DNA of 21,536 nucleotides from positions 1-21,536 of IMG/VR virus record IMGVR_UViG_3300007522_000079, one strand, 5' to 3'. This DNA is from a virus. Shown piece by piece: positions 15,986 to 20,679 of this stretch. The notes beneath the pieces were generated by a model, which was not told where the DNA came from, searched no databases, and saw nothing but the letters and a program-made list of their open reading frames with translations. A program made the translations under genes and the position numbers. Numbering within the stretch: position 1 is the first letter of the stretch; each line of letters begins with the position of its first letter.

Positions 15986-16287
15986 TTTTCTGCTTCCATA
16001 ATAATTTTAATACAATCCTTTAAATCTTCGATGTTGCTTTCATTTATAACCAAAGCATATCCTCCGTTCTCAGTTATAGATTTTAAGTGTTTTAGTTGCA
16101 AGGCAGTAGGCACCTTAGTTCCAGCTTTACATTCTATGCCTATAAACTTTTTCTTAAAACACGCTACAACATCAGGCACCCCTGAAGCCCCATACCCTCC
16201 TGTTACAGGGTAAAAATAATAAGCTCCCGCCTCTTCTAAAATATTAACTACTTTTAACTTAACTTTCTTTTCAGGTGTGTGCGCCAT
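15982..16287 (-). CDS. VRR-NUC (PD-(D/E)XK) nuclease, possible Holliday-junction resolvase
   Basis: 101 residues, about the size of stand-alone phage VRR-NUC proteins. The signatures are ASGVPDVVACF with D39 after the conserved GxP, IGIECKAG with E52 and K54 forming the ExK pair, and ALQLKHL with Q64. These are the active-site residues of the family, whose studied members act on branched DNA including Holliday junctions or flaps. In a T7-like plan this could do the job of gp3 endonuclease I. The ATG at 16287 has AGGATG seven bases before it. It overlaps the winged-helix gene by four bases (ATGA). The family call is firm; the exact substrate is inferred. Confidence 0.9.
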   Translation of the reverse strand: MAHTPEKKVKLKVVNILEEAGAYYFYPVTGGYGASGVPDVVACFKKKFIGIECKAGTKVPTALQLKHLKSITENGGYALVINESNIEDLKDCIKIIMEAEK

Positions 16288-16313
16288 TAAATCATCCTAT
16301 TTTTTATTTTAAA

Positions 16314-16535
16314 TTACTTGCCTTTTGTGCAATGAACGCTCATCCACTGGGCGAAAGAAGTTTTGTCGTTGGTGGGTACCACCATTTTTTCTACATAAAC
16401 ATAATGCAGTTTAATTTCAGGTTCATATTTTCTGTACATATCATGCCTAAGCTTTCTTGCCCCAGCAACAGAAGAACCCCACGCTAAAATTTCCCCCAAA
16501 ACAGGGTGCGTCGTTGATACTTTATACAACACCAT
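16314..16535 (-). CDS. Unknown small protein (73 aa)
   Basis: A 73-residue protein starting two bases after the stop of the gene before it, with AAGGAATAAAA as SD and spacer. It has an alternating hydrophobic/charged pattern (VLYKVSTTHPVLGEILAWGS, then a basic helix AGARKLRHDMYRKYEPE, then strands LHYVYVEKMVV), consistent with a small alpha/beta domain. It has no signal peptide, membrane segment or metal site. It sits between the clamp-like and nuclease genes in the same transcript. No family recognised. Confidence 0.7.
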   Translation of the reverse strand: MVLYKVSTTHPVLGEILAWGSSVAGARKLRHDMYRKYEPEIKLHYVYVEKMVVPTNDKTSFAQWMSVHCTKGK

Positions 16536-16537
16536 TT

Positions 16538-16804
16538 TTATTCCTTATAGTGAAGACCTTCGTTTCCGTTAGATCCTATAACATCGATTCTTCTTTCTGC
16601 TTCATCCCCAAAGTCTAACTTAAGTTGGTTTGAAACCCGTGGATTTTCCCCTAGCTCATCTATATCAACTTCTATTTCAGAGCCGTTAGGCAAACGCACG
16701 ATACCAGTTGTTGGAAAGTGTCCTGTTTTTATTACTTCAACCACACACTTACCTTTACCCCACCACATCCATTGGTGAAGATGTGAGTATTTAATTTCGC
16801 TCAT
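16538..16804 (-). CDS. Unknown small beta-rich protein (88 aa)
   Basis: It starts at the ATG 16804 behind AAGGAGTAATAAA, where the SD is formed by the last Lys-Glu codons of the clamp-like gene. Residues 10-50 read as a small beta barrel: HQWMWWGKGKCVVEVIKTGH then TTGIVRLPNGSEIEVDIDEL, a KOW/Tudor-like pattern of short strands around a Gly-containing turn that is seen in several small phage proteins. The remaining third is acidic and polar. It has no catalytic motif. It is translated with the clamp-like gene upstream. Function unknown. Confidence 0.7.
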   Translation of the reverse strand: MSEIKYSHLHQWMWWGKGKCVVEVIKTGHFPTTGIVRLPNGSEIEVDIDELGENPRVSNQLKLDFGDEAERRIDVIGSNGNEGLHYKE

Positions 16805-16808
16805 TTTA

Positions 16809-17393
16809 TTACTCCTTTGTTGTTATAGGTTTAGTCCAAACTGTAAACTCGGGGTTTGCCCTGTGCAGGGGCATAATTACCCCAATAACTCGCGTGTCTT
16901 GCCCTTGAATTGCTGCCGCATTTCTACCGTTTTGGTATAGCACTGGGGGATTTGAGTCCGCTCCTGTAGCTTTTTGCACGCTTTTGGCAACTCTACTCAA
17001 TGTGGCAAGGTCGTAACTCCCCACCTCTCCGCTAATTTTGTCAGGGATAATTCGGGCATATGGTGGAAACTTATGTTCTATAGGCTCAAAAACTATTGAG
17101 TCTAGGGCGTACCCGTATTTAGTAGCGCTTAATACTACGAACGTTTCTTTGACCTTAACTGCAACTGCAACGTTGGCTCGGGGTATAACTATCTGCCCTA
17201 TAAACTTGCCTCTCTCTTCAAACGTTGGGGTGCATTTCACCGCTACCAATATGTACCCGTCGGTGCCAGCAATTACCACTTCCTCCTCATTAAGGAAATC
17301 AACACACACCCCCGTAAGACTTTTACGAACATCTCTTTTTGCAGTGGCCTCTAAAGCTCCCGCTAGAAAACTACTACTTAACAAAACTTTCAT
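16809..17393 (-). CDS. Half-length beta sliding clamp-like protein
   Basis: 194 residues, about half of the usual 366 of bacterial DnaN. The N-terminal half reads like a clamp domain: a helix SSFLAGALEATAKRD, then strands ending IAGTDGYILVAVK (the clamp TDG motif). KFPPYARIIPD at 108-118 matches the FPDYxxxxP segment that opens a clamp domain. The end has RVIGVIMPLHR, like the terminal VMPMRL of DnaN. Two clamp-type domains per chain would need a trimer to make a six-domain ring, as in PCNA; this is inference. It has the best SD in the region, GGAGGTG just before the ATG. It may raise processivity of the PolA encoded downstream. The homology is likely, the function moderately so. Confidence 0.72.
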   Translation of the reverse strand: MKVLLSSSFLAGALEATAKRDVRKSLTGVCVDFLNEEEVVIAGTDGYILVAVKCTPTFEERGKFIGQIVIPRANVAVAVKVKETFVVLSATKYGYALDSIVFEPIEHKFPPYARIIPDKISGEVGSYDLATLSRVAKSVQKATGADSNPPVLYQNGRNAAAIQGQDTRVIGVIMPLHRANPEFTVWTKPITTKE

Positions 17394-17643
17394 TCCAGCA
17401 CCTCCGCTGAGATTAGTAGGCTACGCAGTGATTTAAAAAACTGACTGGTAACAAAAACAGTTCCGTCGACATGATTTTTCATTAGCCACTGGTACTCATA
17501 AACAGGTTCTGGCTTTGCAAACTTTTTTCATCTATTTTACTTTCCTCAGGTACTTCTCCTAAACGTGAGTGTAGATGTCCTGTACCACGCTCAGGTATTC
17601 CTCCTAAACGCATATTTAACTGCCATTGTGGTTTGTCTTCCAT
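17390..17643 (-). pseudogene. Frameshifted chimera of two neighbouring module genes
   Basis: The first about 40 codons copy the start of the 18049-18399 gene (MEDKPQWQLNMRLGGIPERG..., with two rather than three of its 15-residue repeats). The rest copies the 18420-18683 gene, with 102 identical bases including AKPEPVYEYQWLMKNHVDG. Near 17521-17529 one base is missing in a run of six A, so the first frame ends after 53 codons (17482-17643) and the second half is in the -1 frame. The shared ERLDKYKRE tail is lost; the second frame ends LISAEVLE at a TGA overlapping the clamp start. The SD has decayed from AAGGAG to AAAGAG. It is most likely a dead copy, although -1 slippage on the A-run would restore a full-length product. 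Confidence 0.8.
17416..17517. repeat. 102-bp perfect direct duplication, left copy
   Basis: Identical base for base to 18485-18586, including third codon positions. It encodes PEPVYEYQWLMKNHVDG...SLRSL in the pseudogene (here) and in the 87-residue gene (there). Perfect identity over 102 bases, beside diverged flanks, points to a recent copying event between genes 1.07 kb apart. Confidence 0.97.
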
Positions 17644-17663
17644 ACATTTCTCTTTTTTAATAA

Positions 17664-18044
17664 TTATTTTGCTTCACGTCTATATTTGTCTAGACGCTCA
17701 AAAAATTCTACTTCGTGGTCTGAATAGTCGTCGAGCATTTCCCCCTCTGTTTTATAAAAAGCAGAAGTATCAACCACGCCAACCTTGTACTTTAATAACC
17801 ATTGATACTCATAAACAGGCTCGTGGTCTGGCGTAAATGTAATATCAACTTTACCTTTACCGTGGAATAGAGAAATTGGTGATTCTTCTGATAACCTGCC
17901 ATCCGCTGTGTACTCTGCATAAGCGCCATTTTTAAAAAAAACTTCAACAGGTAACATACCGAGACGTGCATTTTCTGTGACCCTGCATACTCCTAATTCG
18001 GATGTTACTACTTCATCTACTTCAAATTCTTTAGGTTCTTCCAT
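17664..18044 (-). CDS. Modular paralogue 1: KOW/Tudor-like N-domain plus YEYQWL domain
   Basis: 126 residues from the ATG at 18044, which has AAGGAG seven bases before it, formed by the last codons of the previous gene; a longer frame from 18140 lies inside that gene and is unlikely. Residues 5-70 read as a small beta barrel: EFEVDEVVTSELGVCRVTEN, then VFFKNGAYAEYTADGRLSEES, a pattern frequent in small phage proteins. A TFTPD linker leads to the C-terminal domain EPVYEYQWLLK...ERLDKYRREAK shared by the neighbours. Its C-terminal half is closest to the 19534-19872 gene (same TFTP linker and RLDKYRRE ending). Function unknown. Shared tail plus different front suggests interchangeable modules. 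Confidence 0.78.
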   Translation of the reverse strand: MEEPKEFEVDEVVTSELGVCRVTENARLGMLPVEVFFKNGAYAEYTADGRLSEESPISLFHGKGKVDITFTPDHEPVYEYQWLLKYKVGVVDTSAFYKTEGEMLDDYSDHEVEFFERLDKYRREAK

Positions 18045-18048
18045 TTTA

Positions 18049-18399
18049 TTACTCCTTAACTTCACGTTTATATTTGTCGAGGCGATGTACACTAAATACG
18101 GCATGGGTGTATAAGCTAGAATACTTTTTAAAGACCTCATATATGGTTTTATGCCACCCAGTTATGCAAATAATTTCATGACCGTTCTCAATTAACCACT
18201 GATATTCGTAAACAGGCTCTGGCTTTGCAAGCATTTCTTCATCTATTTTATTTTCCTCAGGTACTTCTCCTAAACGTGTGTTTAAAGGTGCCGTACCCCA
18301 ATCGAGAAATCCTCCTACCTGTGTGTTTACATGTCCCGTACCACGCTCAGGTATTCCTCCTAAACGCATATTTAACTGCCATTCTTTTTTGTCTGTCAT
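18049..18399 (-). CDS. Modular paralogue 2: tandem LNTRLGG repeats plus YEYQWL domain
   Basis: 116 residues from an ATG with GGAG seven bases upstream. The N-terminal 40 residues consist of three copies of a 15-residue unit: LNMRLGGIPERGTGH, VNTQVGGFLDWGTAP and LNTRLGEVPEE. This is encoded by a 45-base in-frame tandem repeat. A KIDEEMLAKPEP linker precedes the C-terminal domain VYEYQWLIENGHEIICITG...VHRLDKYKREVKE. The neighbouring broken copy has only two repeat units, so repeat number has changed in this lineage. The final AAG GAG TAA also provides the SD of the next gene. No enzyme motif is seen. The repeat might act as a flexible or binding segment; that is a guess. Confidence 0.78.
   Translation of the reverse strand: MTDKKEWQLNMRLGGIPERGTGHVNTQVGGFLDWGTAPLNTRLGEVPEENKIDEEMLAKPEPVYEYQWLIENGHEIICITGWHKTIYEVFKKYSSLYTHAVFSVHRLDKYKREVKE
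18267..18375. repeat. 45-bp in-frame tandem repeat, about 2.5 copies
   Basis: Two full units and one partial unit of 45 bases coding the LNTRLGG(I/V)PE-type repeat on the minus strand. The units differ at many positions, so they are old, but keep the 45-base period exactly. The broken chimera at 17390-17643 has one unit fewer. Confidence 0.75.
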
Positions 18400-18419
18400 A
18401 CATTTCTCCTTTTTAATAA

Positions 18420-18683
18420 TTATTTTGCTTCACGTTTATACTTGTCTAAGCGCTCTAGAATTTCGATATGATTACCCATGCTACGTAGGCTACGCAGTGA
18501 TTTAAAAAACTGACTGGTAACAAAAACAGTTCCGTCGACATGATTTTTCATTAGCCACTGGTACTCATAAACAGGTTCTGGCTTTGGTGGGGGTAATGAT
18601 TCCGCTATTACTTTTAAAATATCAGCAAAATTAGCATCATTTATCTCAATACCCATTTGACGCAATTTTTCCCTAACTTTCAT
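18420..18683 (-). CDS. Modular paralogue 3: short helical front plus YEYQWL domain
   Basis: 87 residues. The ATG at 18683 overlaps the previous stop (ATGA). The first 30 residues are a short amphipathic helix pair (KVREKLRQMGIEIND, FADILKVIAESL), followed by a Pro-rich PPPKPEP linker and the shared domain VYEYQWLMKNHVDGTVFVTSQFFKSLRSL...ERLDKYKREAK. Its middle 102 bases were copied into the pseudogene at 17390-17643. It ends with AAGCAAAATAATTATTA, a spacer also found between paralogue 1 and the pseudogene, showing that whole gene borders were duplicated. Function unknown. Confidence 0.78.
   Translation of the reverse strand: MKVREKLRQMGIEINDANFADILKVIAESLPPPKPEPVYEYQWLMKNHVDGTVFVTSQFFKSLRSLRSMGNHIEILERLDKYKREAK
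18485..18586. repeat. 102-bp perfect direct duplication, right copy
   Basis: Partner of 17416-17517. The likely donor, because the gene here is intact whereas the left copy lies in a frameshifted chimera. Confidence 0.97.
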
Positions 18684-18877
18684 TTTATTTTTCCTTTGAG
18701 CTTTGCTGTTTGAGCAGCTCGTCTAGCTATTTCTTTTGCGCCCTGGTGAGGAAAATACCTGTTACAACTAGGTGGATTCTCATAGACTTTTCTTTCTAGT
18801 AGTTCTGTAAATTCGATTACTTGACGCATGCATACAGCTTTAATTTCTTTTCTAAATAGTTTTACTAGTACTTCCAT
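18680..18877 (-). CDS. Unknown small basic protein (65 aa)
   Basis: 65 residues, mostly helical and basic (VKLFRKEIKAVCMRQVIEFTELLERKVYE, then AKEIARRAAQTAKLKGKIK), with two Cys and a short NPPSCNRYFPH middle. It starts inside the end of the previous gene; GGAG is only two bases from the ATG, a close spacing, so coupling probably helps. It ends in an ATGA junction with the next module gene. It does not carry the shared YEYQWL tail, so it is an outsider in the array. No family recognised. Confidence 0.65.
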   Translation of the reverse strand: MEVLVKLFRKEIKAVCMRQVIEFTELLERKVYENPPSCNRYFPHQGAKEIARRAAQTAKLKGKIK

Positions 18878-19179
18878 TTCTCCTTAGTTAATCTTTTATA
18901 CTTGTCTAGGCGCTCTATAAGGTCGCCAGCGTGGTAGTCTTTATGCGCTTCTAATTCGCTTTCATAATAAGAGTCAGTAATTTTAAAAATGCCATTTCTA
19001 CCTTTTAATAACCATTGATATTCGTAAGTAGGTTCCGGCTTTACTCTGAATTTAGCATCAGTCCAACCAAACTCGCGAATATCAGTAACTAAACGCCACT
19101 TTAAAAAAGTTTGGTATTCAACCTCTACCCCATCTAACCATAACCTTACCCATTCTGCGTGTACATGTTTTGGTTTCAT
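18865..19179 (-). CDS. Modular paralogue 4: HAE-W-LDG phage domain plus YEYQWL domain
   Basis: 104 residues from the ATG at 19179, chosen because GGAAG lies eight bases upstream and because it sits just past the stop of the 50-residue gene; the longer frame from 19215 overlaps that gene. The N-terminal half (KHVHAEWVRLWLDGVEVEYQ...WTDAKFRVKPEP) matches a small domain I know from many tailed-phage proteins, usually HAExIKAWADGAxIEY ... P.W....YRIKPE. After that comes the shared VYEYQWL-type domain, here TYEYQWLLKGRNGIFKITDSYY...ERLDKYKR. Function is unknown even for the widespread domain. This gene shows most clearly that the tail has been joined to an unrelated front. Confidence 0.78.
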   Translation of the reverse strand: MKPKHVHAEWVRLWLDGVEVEYQTFLKWRLVTDIREFGWTDAKFRVKPEPTYEYQWLLKGRNGIFKITDSYYESELEAHKDYHAGDLIERLDKYKRLTKEKWKY

Positions 19180-19183
19180 TTTG

Positions 19184-19336
19184 TTACTTCCAATATTCAT
19201 TATCAAAAGGGACAAAGACCGCAGAACTTAAGTCTTGGTAAATCCACCCACGAGGCACTCTTGTTATCTTCATATTATTGTTAACGCACATATATTCATG
19301 AAGCTTTAATGTGTAAATAGTTTTTTCTTTTTTCAT
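19184..19336 (-). CDS. Short paralogue of the 112-residue gene (50 aa)
   Basis: A 50-residue frame starting at an ATG behind AAGGAGAATTAAA. It reads MKKEKTIYTLKLHEYMCV..., then RVPRGWIYQDLSSAVFVPFDN, and ends EYWK at a TAA. It is clearly homologous to residues 1-48 of the 19534-19872 protein (MKKEKTIYTLKLHEHMVV ... VAGGWIYGDSDSAVFVPFDNEF) but stops before the TFTP linker and the YEYQWL tail. So it is either a truncated paralogue or a free-standing N-domain. The strong SD and the clean frame suggest that it is expressed. Function unknown. Confidence 0.7.
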   Translation of the reverse strand: MKKEKTIYTLKLHEYMCVNNNMKITRVPRGWIYQDLSSAVFVPFDNEYWK

Positions 19337-19377
19337 TTTAATTCTCCTTAGTTATTTTATACACGGCTGTGTATAAA
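19295..19377. repeat. 83-bp perfect direct duplication, left copy
   Basis: Identical to 19831-19913. It spans the gene border: the last codons of the upstream gene (YTAVYKITKEN), the stop, the AAGGAG SD and the first codons (MKKEKTIYTLKLHE) of the next gene. The two-gene unit has therefore been duplicated in tandem, 536 bases apart. Confidence 0.97.
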
Positions 19378-19529
19378 TTGTTCCCTTTGCCGTATTGTTG
19401 CACCTCACACCAGCTTTTCCGCTCTGCAATTGCCGCTTCCTCACCGCAGAACAAACATAACTTATAACCTAACTTTGCCATGCCTGTTTCTACATCGTCA
19501 CCAGATTCTTTGCATTGAATTTCCATCAT
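19338..19529 (-). CDS. Small CxxC protein ending YTAVYKITKEN (63 aa)
   Basis: 63 residues from the first of two adjacent ATGs, with AAGGAG seven bases before it; the frame runs further upstream to 19550 but that part lies in the previous gene. It contains KLCLFCGEEAAIAERKSWC, in which the CxxC pair and a later Cys could bind zinc, and ends LYTAVYKITKEN. The last eleven residues are the same as in the 49-residue gene at 19874-20023, and the rest aligns weakly (MxKxxY ... EExA ...). Its end provides the SD of the next gene. Function unknown. Confidence 0.75.
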   Translation of the reverse strand: MMEIQCKESGDDVETGMAKLGYKLCLFCGEEAAIAERKSWCEVQQYGKGNNLYTAVYKITKEN

Positions 19530-19533
19530 GTTA

Positions 19534-19872
19534 TTACTCCTTAACTTCACGTCTATATTTATCTAGACGCTCTACAAGTTCTACCTTTCCACTATCGAGC
19601 TGACCAACCTCATGCAATCTATAATAGTCAGTGGTGCCGAGAGTTCCATCCTTGTATCTTACTAACCACTGATACTCATAAACAATCTCTGCCTCTGGCG
19701 TGAATGTAACATTTACTTTGCCTTCCATAAATTCATTGTCAAAAGGTACAAAGACCGCACTATCGCTATCTCCATAAATCCAGCCGCCCGCCACTCTTGT
19801 TATAAGTAATCCAGCGTTAACAACCATATGTTCATGAAGCTTTAATGTGTAAATAGTTTTTTCTTTTTTCAT
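19534..19872 (-). CDS. Modular paralogue 5: MKKEKTIYTLKLHE front plus YEYQWL domain
   Basis: 112 residues from an ATG with AAGGAG seven bases upstream. The front (1-55) is a small beta-rich domain, KTIYTLKLHEHMVV ... RVAGGWIYGDSDSAVFVPFDNEFMEGKV, which recurs alone as the 50-residue protein at 19184-19336. Next is VTFTPEAE, then the shared tail VYEYQWLVRYKDGTLGTTDYYR...ERLDKYRREVKE, closest to that of paralogue 1 (17664-18044). It is the rightmost gene carrying the tail. No catalytic residue is visible; the Tyr/Trp-rich tail looks like a small protein- or nucleic-acid-binding fold, which is only a guess. Confidence 0.8.
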   Translation of the reverse strand: MKKEKTIYTLKLHEHMVVNAGLLITRVAGGWIYGDSDSAVFVPFDNEFMEGKVNVTFTPEAEIVYEYQWLVRYKDGTLGTTDYYRLHEVGQLDSGKVELVERLDKYRREVKE

Positions 19873-19913
19873 TTTAATTCTCCTTAGTTATTTTATACAC
19901 GGCTGTGTATAAA
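19831..19913. repeat. 83-bp perfect direct duplication, right copy
   Basis: Partner of 19295-19377, across the border of the 49-residue and 112-residue genes. Confidence 0.97.
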
Positions 19914-20023
19914 ATGTTTCTTCTTCCTTGGGTTTCCTGTTCATATAGAGCATCCTTGCATAACTGCATTACTGCTAATTCTTCTGGCATTAAGCCAACC
20001 CCTACATACCTAACTTTAACCAT
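19874..20023 (-). CDS. Small paralogue ending YTAVYKITKEN (49 aa)
   Basis: A 49-residue frame starting MVKVRYVGVGLMPEELAV and ending ILYTAVYKITKEN. It aligns over its length with the last 47 residues of the 19338-19529 protein, without its CxxC. No good SD precedes the ATG, which lies 22 bases inside the end of the 26-residue gene, so it is probably translated by coupling. The last codons create the AAGGAG SD of the 112-residue gene. The paralogy makes a chance frame unlikely. Function unknown. Confidence 0.6.
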   Translation of the reverse strand: MVKVRYVGVGLMPEELAVMQLCKDALYEQETQGRRNILYTAVYKITKEN

Positions 20024-20082
20024 AAGTCTATTTTTGTAAGGGTCTCAATAGCTTTTGTTAGTGCCTCATTTTTTTTACTCAT
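20002..20082 (-). CDS. Very small protein (26 aa)
   Basis: A 26-codon frame, MSKKNEALTKAIETLTKIDLWLKLGM, with AGGAG eight bases before the ATG. It would form one amphipathic helix with a hydrophobic C-terminal end. It overlaps the start of the next gene by 22 bases. The good SD and tight packing favour a real micro-gene or a leader peptide that couples translation to the 49-residue gene; no homology is recognised. Confidence 0.45.
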   Translation of the reverse strand: MSKKNEALTKAIETLTKIDLWLKLGM

Positions 20083-20096
20083 TTTGCTTCTCCTAG

Positions 20097-20258
20097 TTAT
20101 TCATGCTCTTTTATTATGTCGTATTTAACTATCTCAAGTGCGCCGATAACTTCTGCTAGCGCAAACCCCACGCCTCTTACATACACCTCAGCTTTGATCG
20201 CATCTACCATCTCTTGTATATCTTTTTTTGCTACTGGAAACTTAAGTATGTTAGTCAT
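20097..20258 (-). CDS. Unknown small protein (53 aa)
   Basis: 53 residues from an ATG behind AGGAAG, one base past the stop of the previous gene. The sequence is largely alpha-helical: KFPVAKKDIQEMVDAIKAE, VYVRGVGFALAEVIGALEIVKYDIIKEHE. The middle part is hydrophobic but interrupted by charges, so more likely a helical bundle or dimer than a membrane anchor. No motif or family recognised. Good SD and tandem packing support it as a gene. Confidence 0.6.
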   Translation of the reverse strand: MTNILKFPVAKKDIQEMVDAIKAEVYVRGVGFALAEVIGALEIVKYDIIKEHE

Positions 20259-20259
20259 T

Positions 20260-20430
20260 TTATTTCTTCCTTTTTAGTTCTAGTGCGGTGCAGACTGCCT
20301 CGCCTTTGATTACTTCGGTTTGAGTACATTCGTACCCGAGTGTTTGTGCACCTTTGCCTACAAAAAACCCTAAGGCACTGCCTCCAAAAAACCCTACTGT
20401 TAAAAGCCCAAATACTAATAACTCATCCAT
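20260..20430 (-). CDS. Small single-span membrane protein with two cysteines (56 aa)
   Basis: 56 residues from an ATG with AGGAG seven bases upstream. Residues 4-26 (LLVFGLLTVGFFGGSALGFF) form a clear Gly-rich transmembrane segment with a short acidic N-terminus. A C-terminal part of about 30 residues has two Cys (in YECTQTE and AVCTALE) that could pair in the periplasm, and a basic end ELKRKK. By topology it could be a signal-anchored inner-membrane protein with the tail outside. Holin, superinfection-exclusion or host-takeover roles are all possible; none is shown by the sequence. Confidence 0.65.
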   Translation of the reverse strand: MDELLVFGLLTVGFFGGSALGFFVGKGAQTLGYECTQTEVIKGEAVCTALELKRKK

Positions 20431-20440
20431 TTTATTTCTC

Positions 20441-20677
20441 CTAGTGAACGTCTTTTCTAAGTCGTTTGATTTGTTGGTACGCGCGATACCCTGTAAAGTC
20501 CTCCAAAGAGTCTAGGTCTTCCATTAACCTCGATACAGCTTCTTCTTGAAGTTCCAGTCGTTTTTGCATTTCCAATATCCCTCCGTATAACCCTCTAAAA
20601 GTTTGTATGATTTCCGAGTCAGTTATTTTGGCGCTGTCATTAGGGCTATCGTCTGTGTCGTTCCAATTGTCTTCCAT
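20441..20677 (-). CDS. Acidic helical/coiled-coil protein (78 aa)
   Basis: 78 residues from an ATG behind CGGAGAATAAAA. The first 20 residues are acidic and disordered (MEDNWNDTDDSPNDS). From about residue 25 a long helix with heptad-like leucines runs through LYGGILEMQKRLELQEEAVSRLMEDLDSLED, followed by a basic end (QQIKRLRKDVH). An acidic front and a coiled coil are compatible with a small phage protein that binds a host protein, but nothing specific is recognised. It is tightly placed, two bases after the DUF3310 gene. Confidence 0.7.
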   Translation of the reverse strand: MEDNWNDTDDSPNDSAKITDSEIIQTFRGLYGGILEMQKRLELQEEAVSRLMEDLDSLEDFTGYRAYQQIKRLRKDVH

Positions 20678-20679
20678 TT

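Noticed and set aside
17520-17530. Programmed frameshift as the main explanation of the broken chimera
   Set aside because: The A-run is not in phase with the classical A AAA AAG heptamer, the SD has decayed and the shared tail is missing; a dead copy is simpler, so it is kept only as an alternative.
17416-18586. The 102-bp direct repeats as ends of a mobile element or attachment site
   Set aside because: The repeats lie inside coding sequence of paralogous genes and no transposase or integrase gene lies between them; gene duplication explains them.
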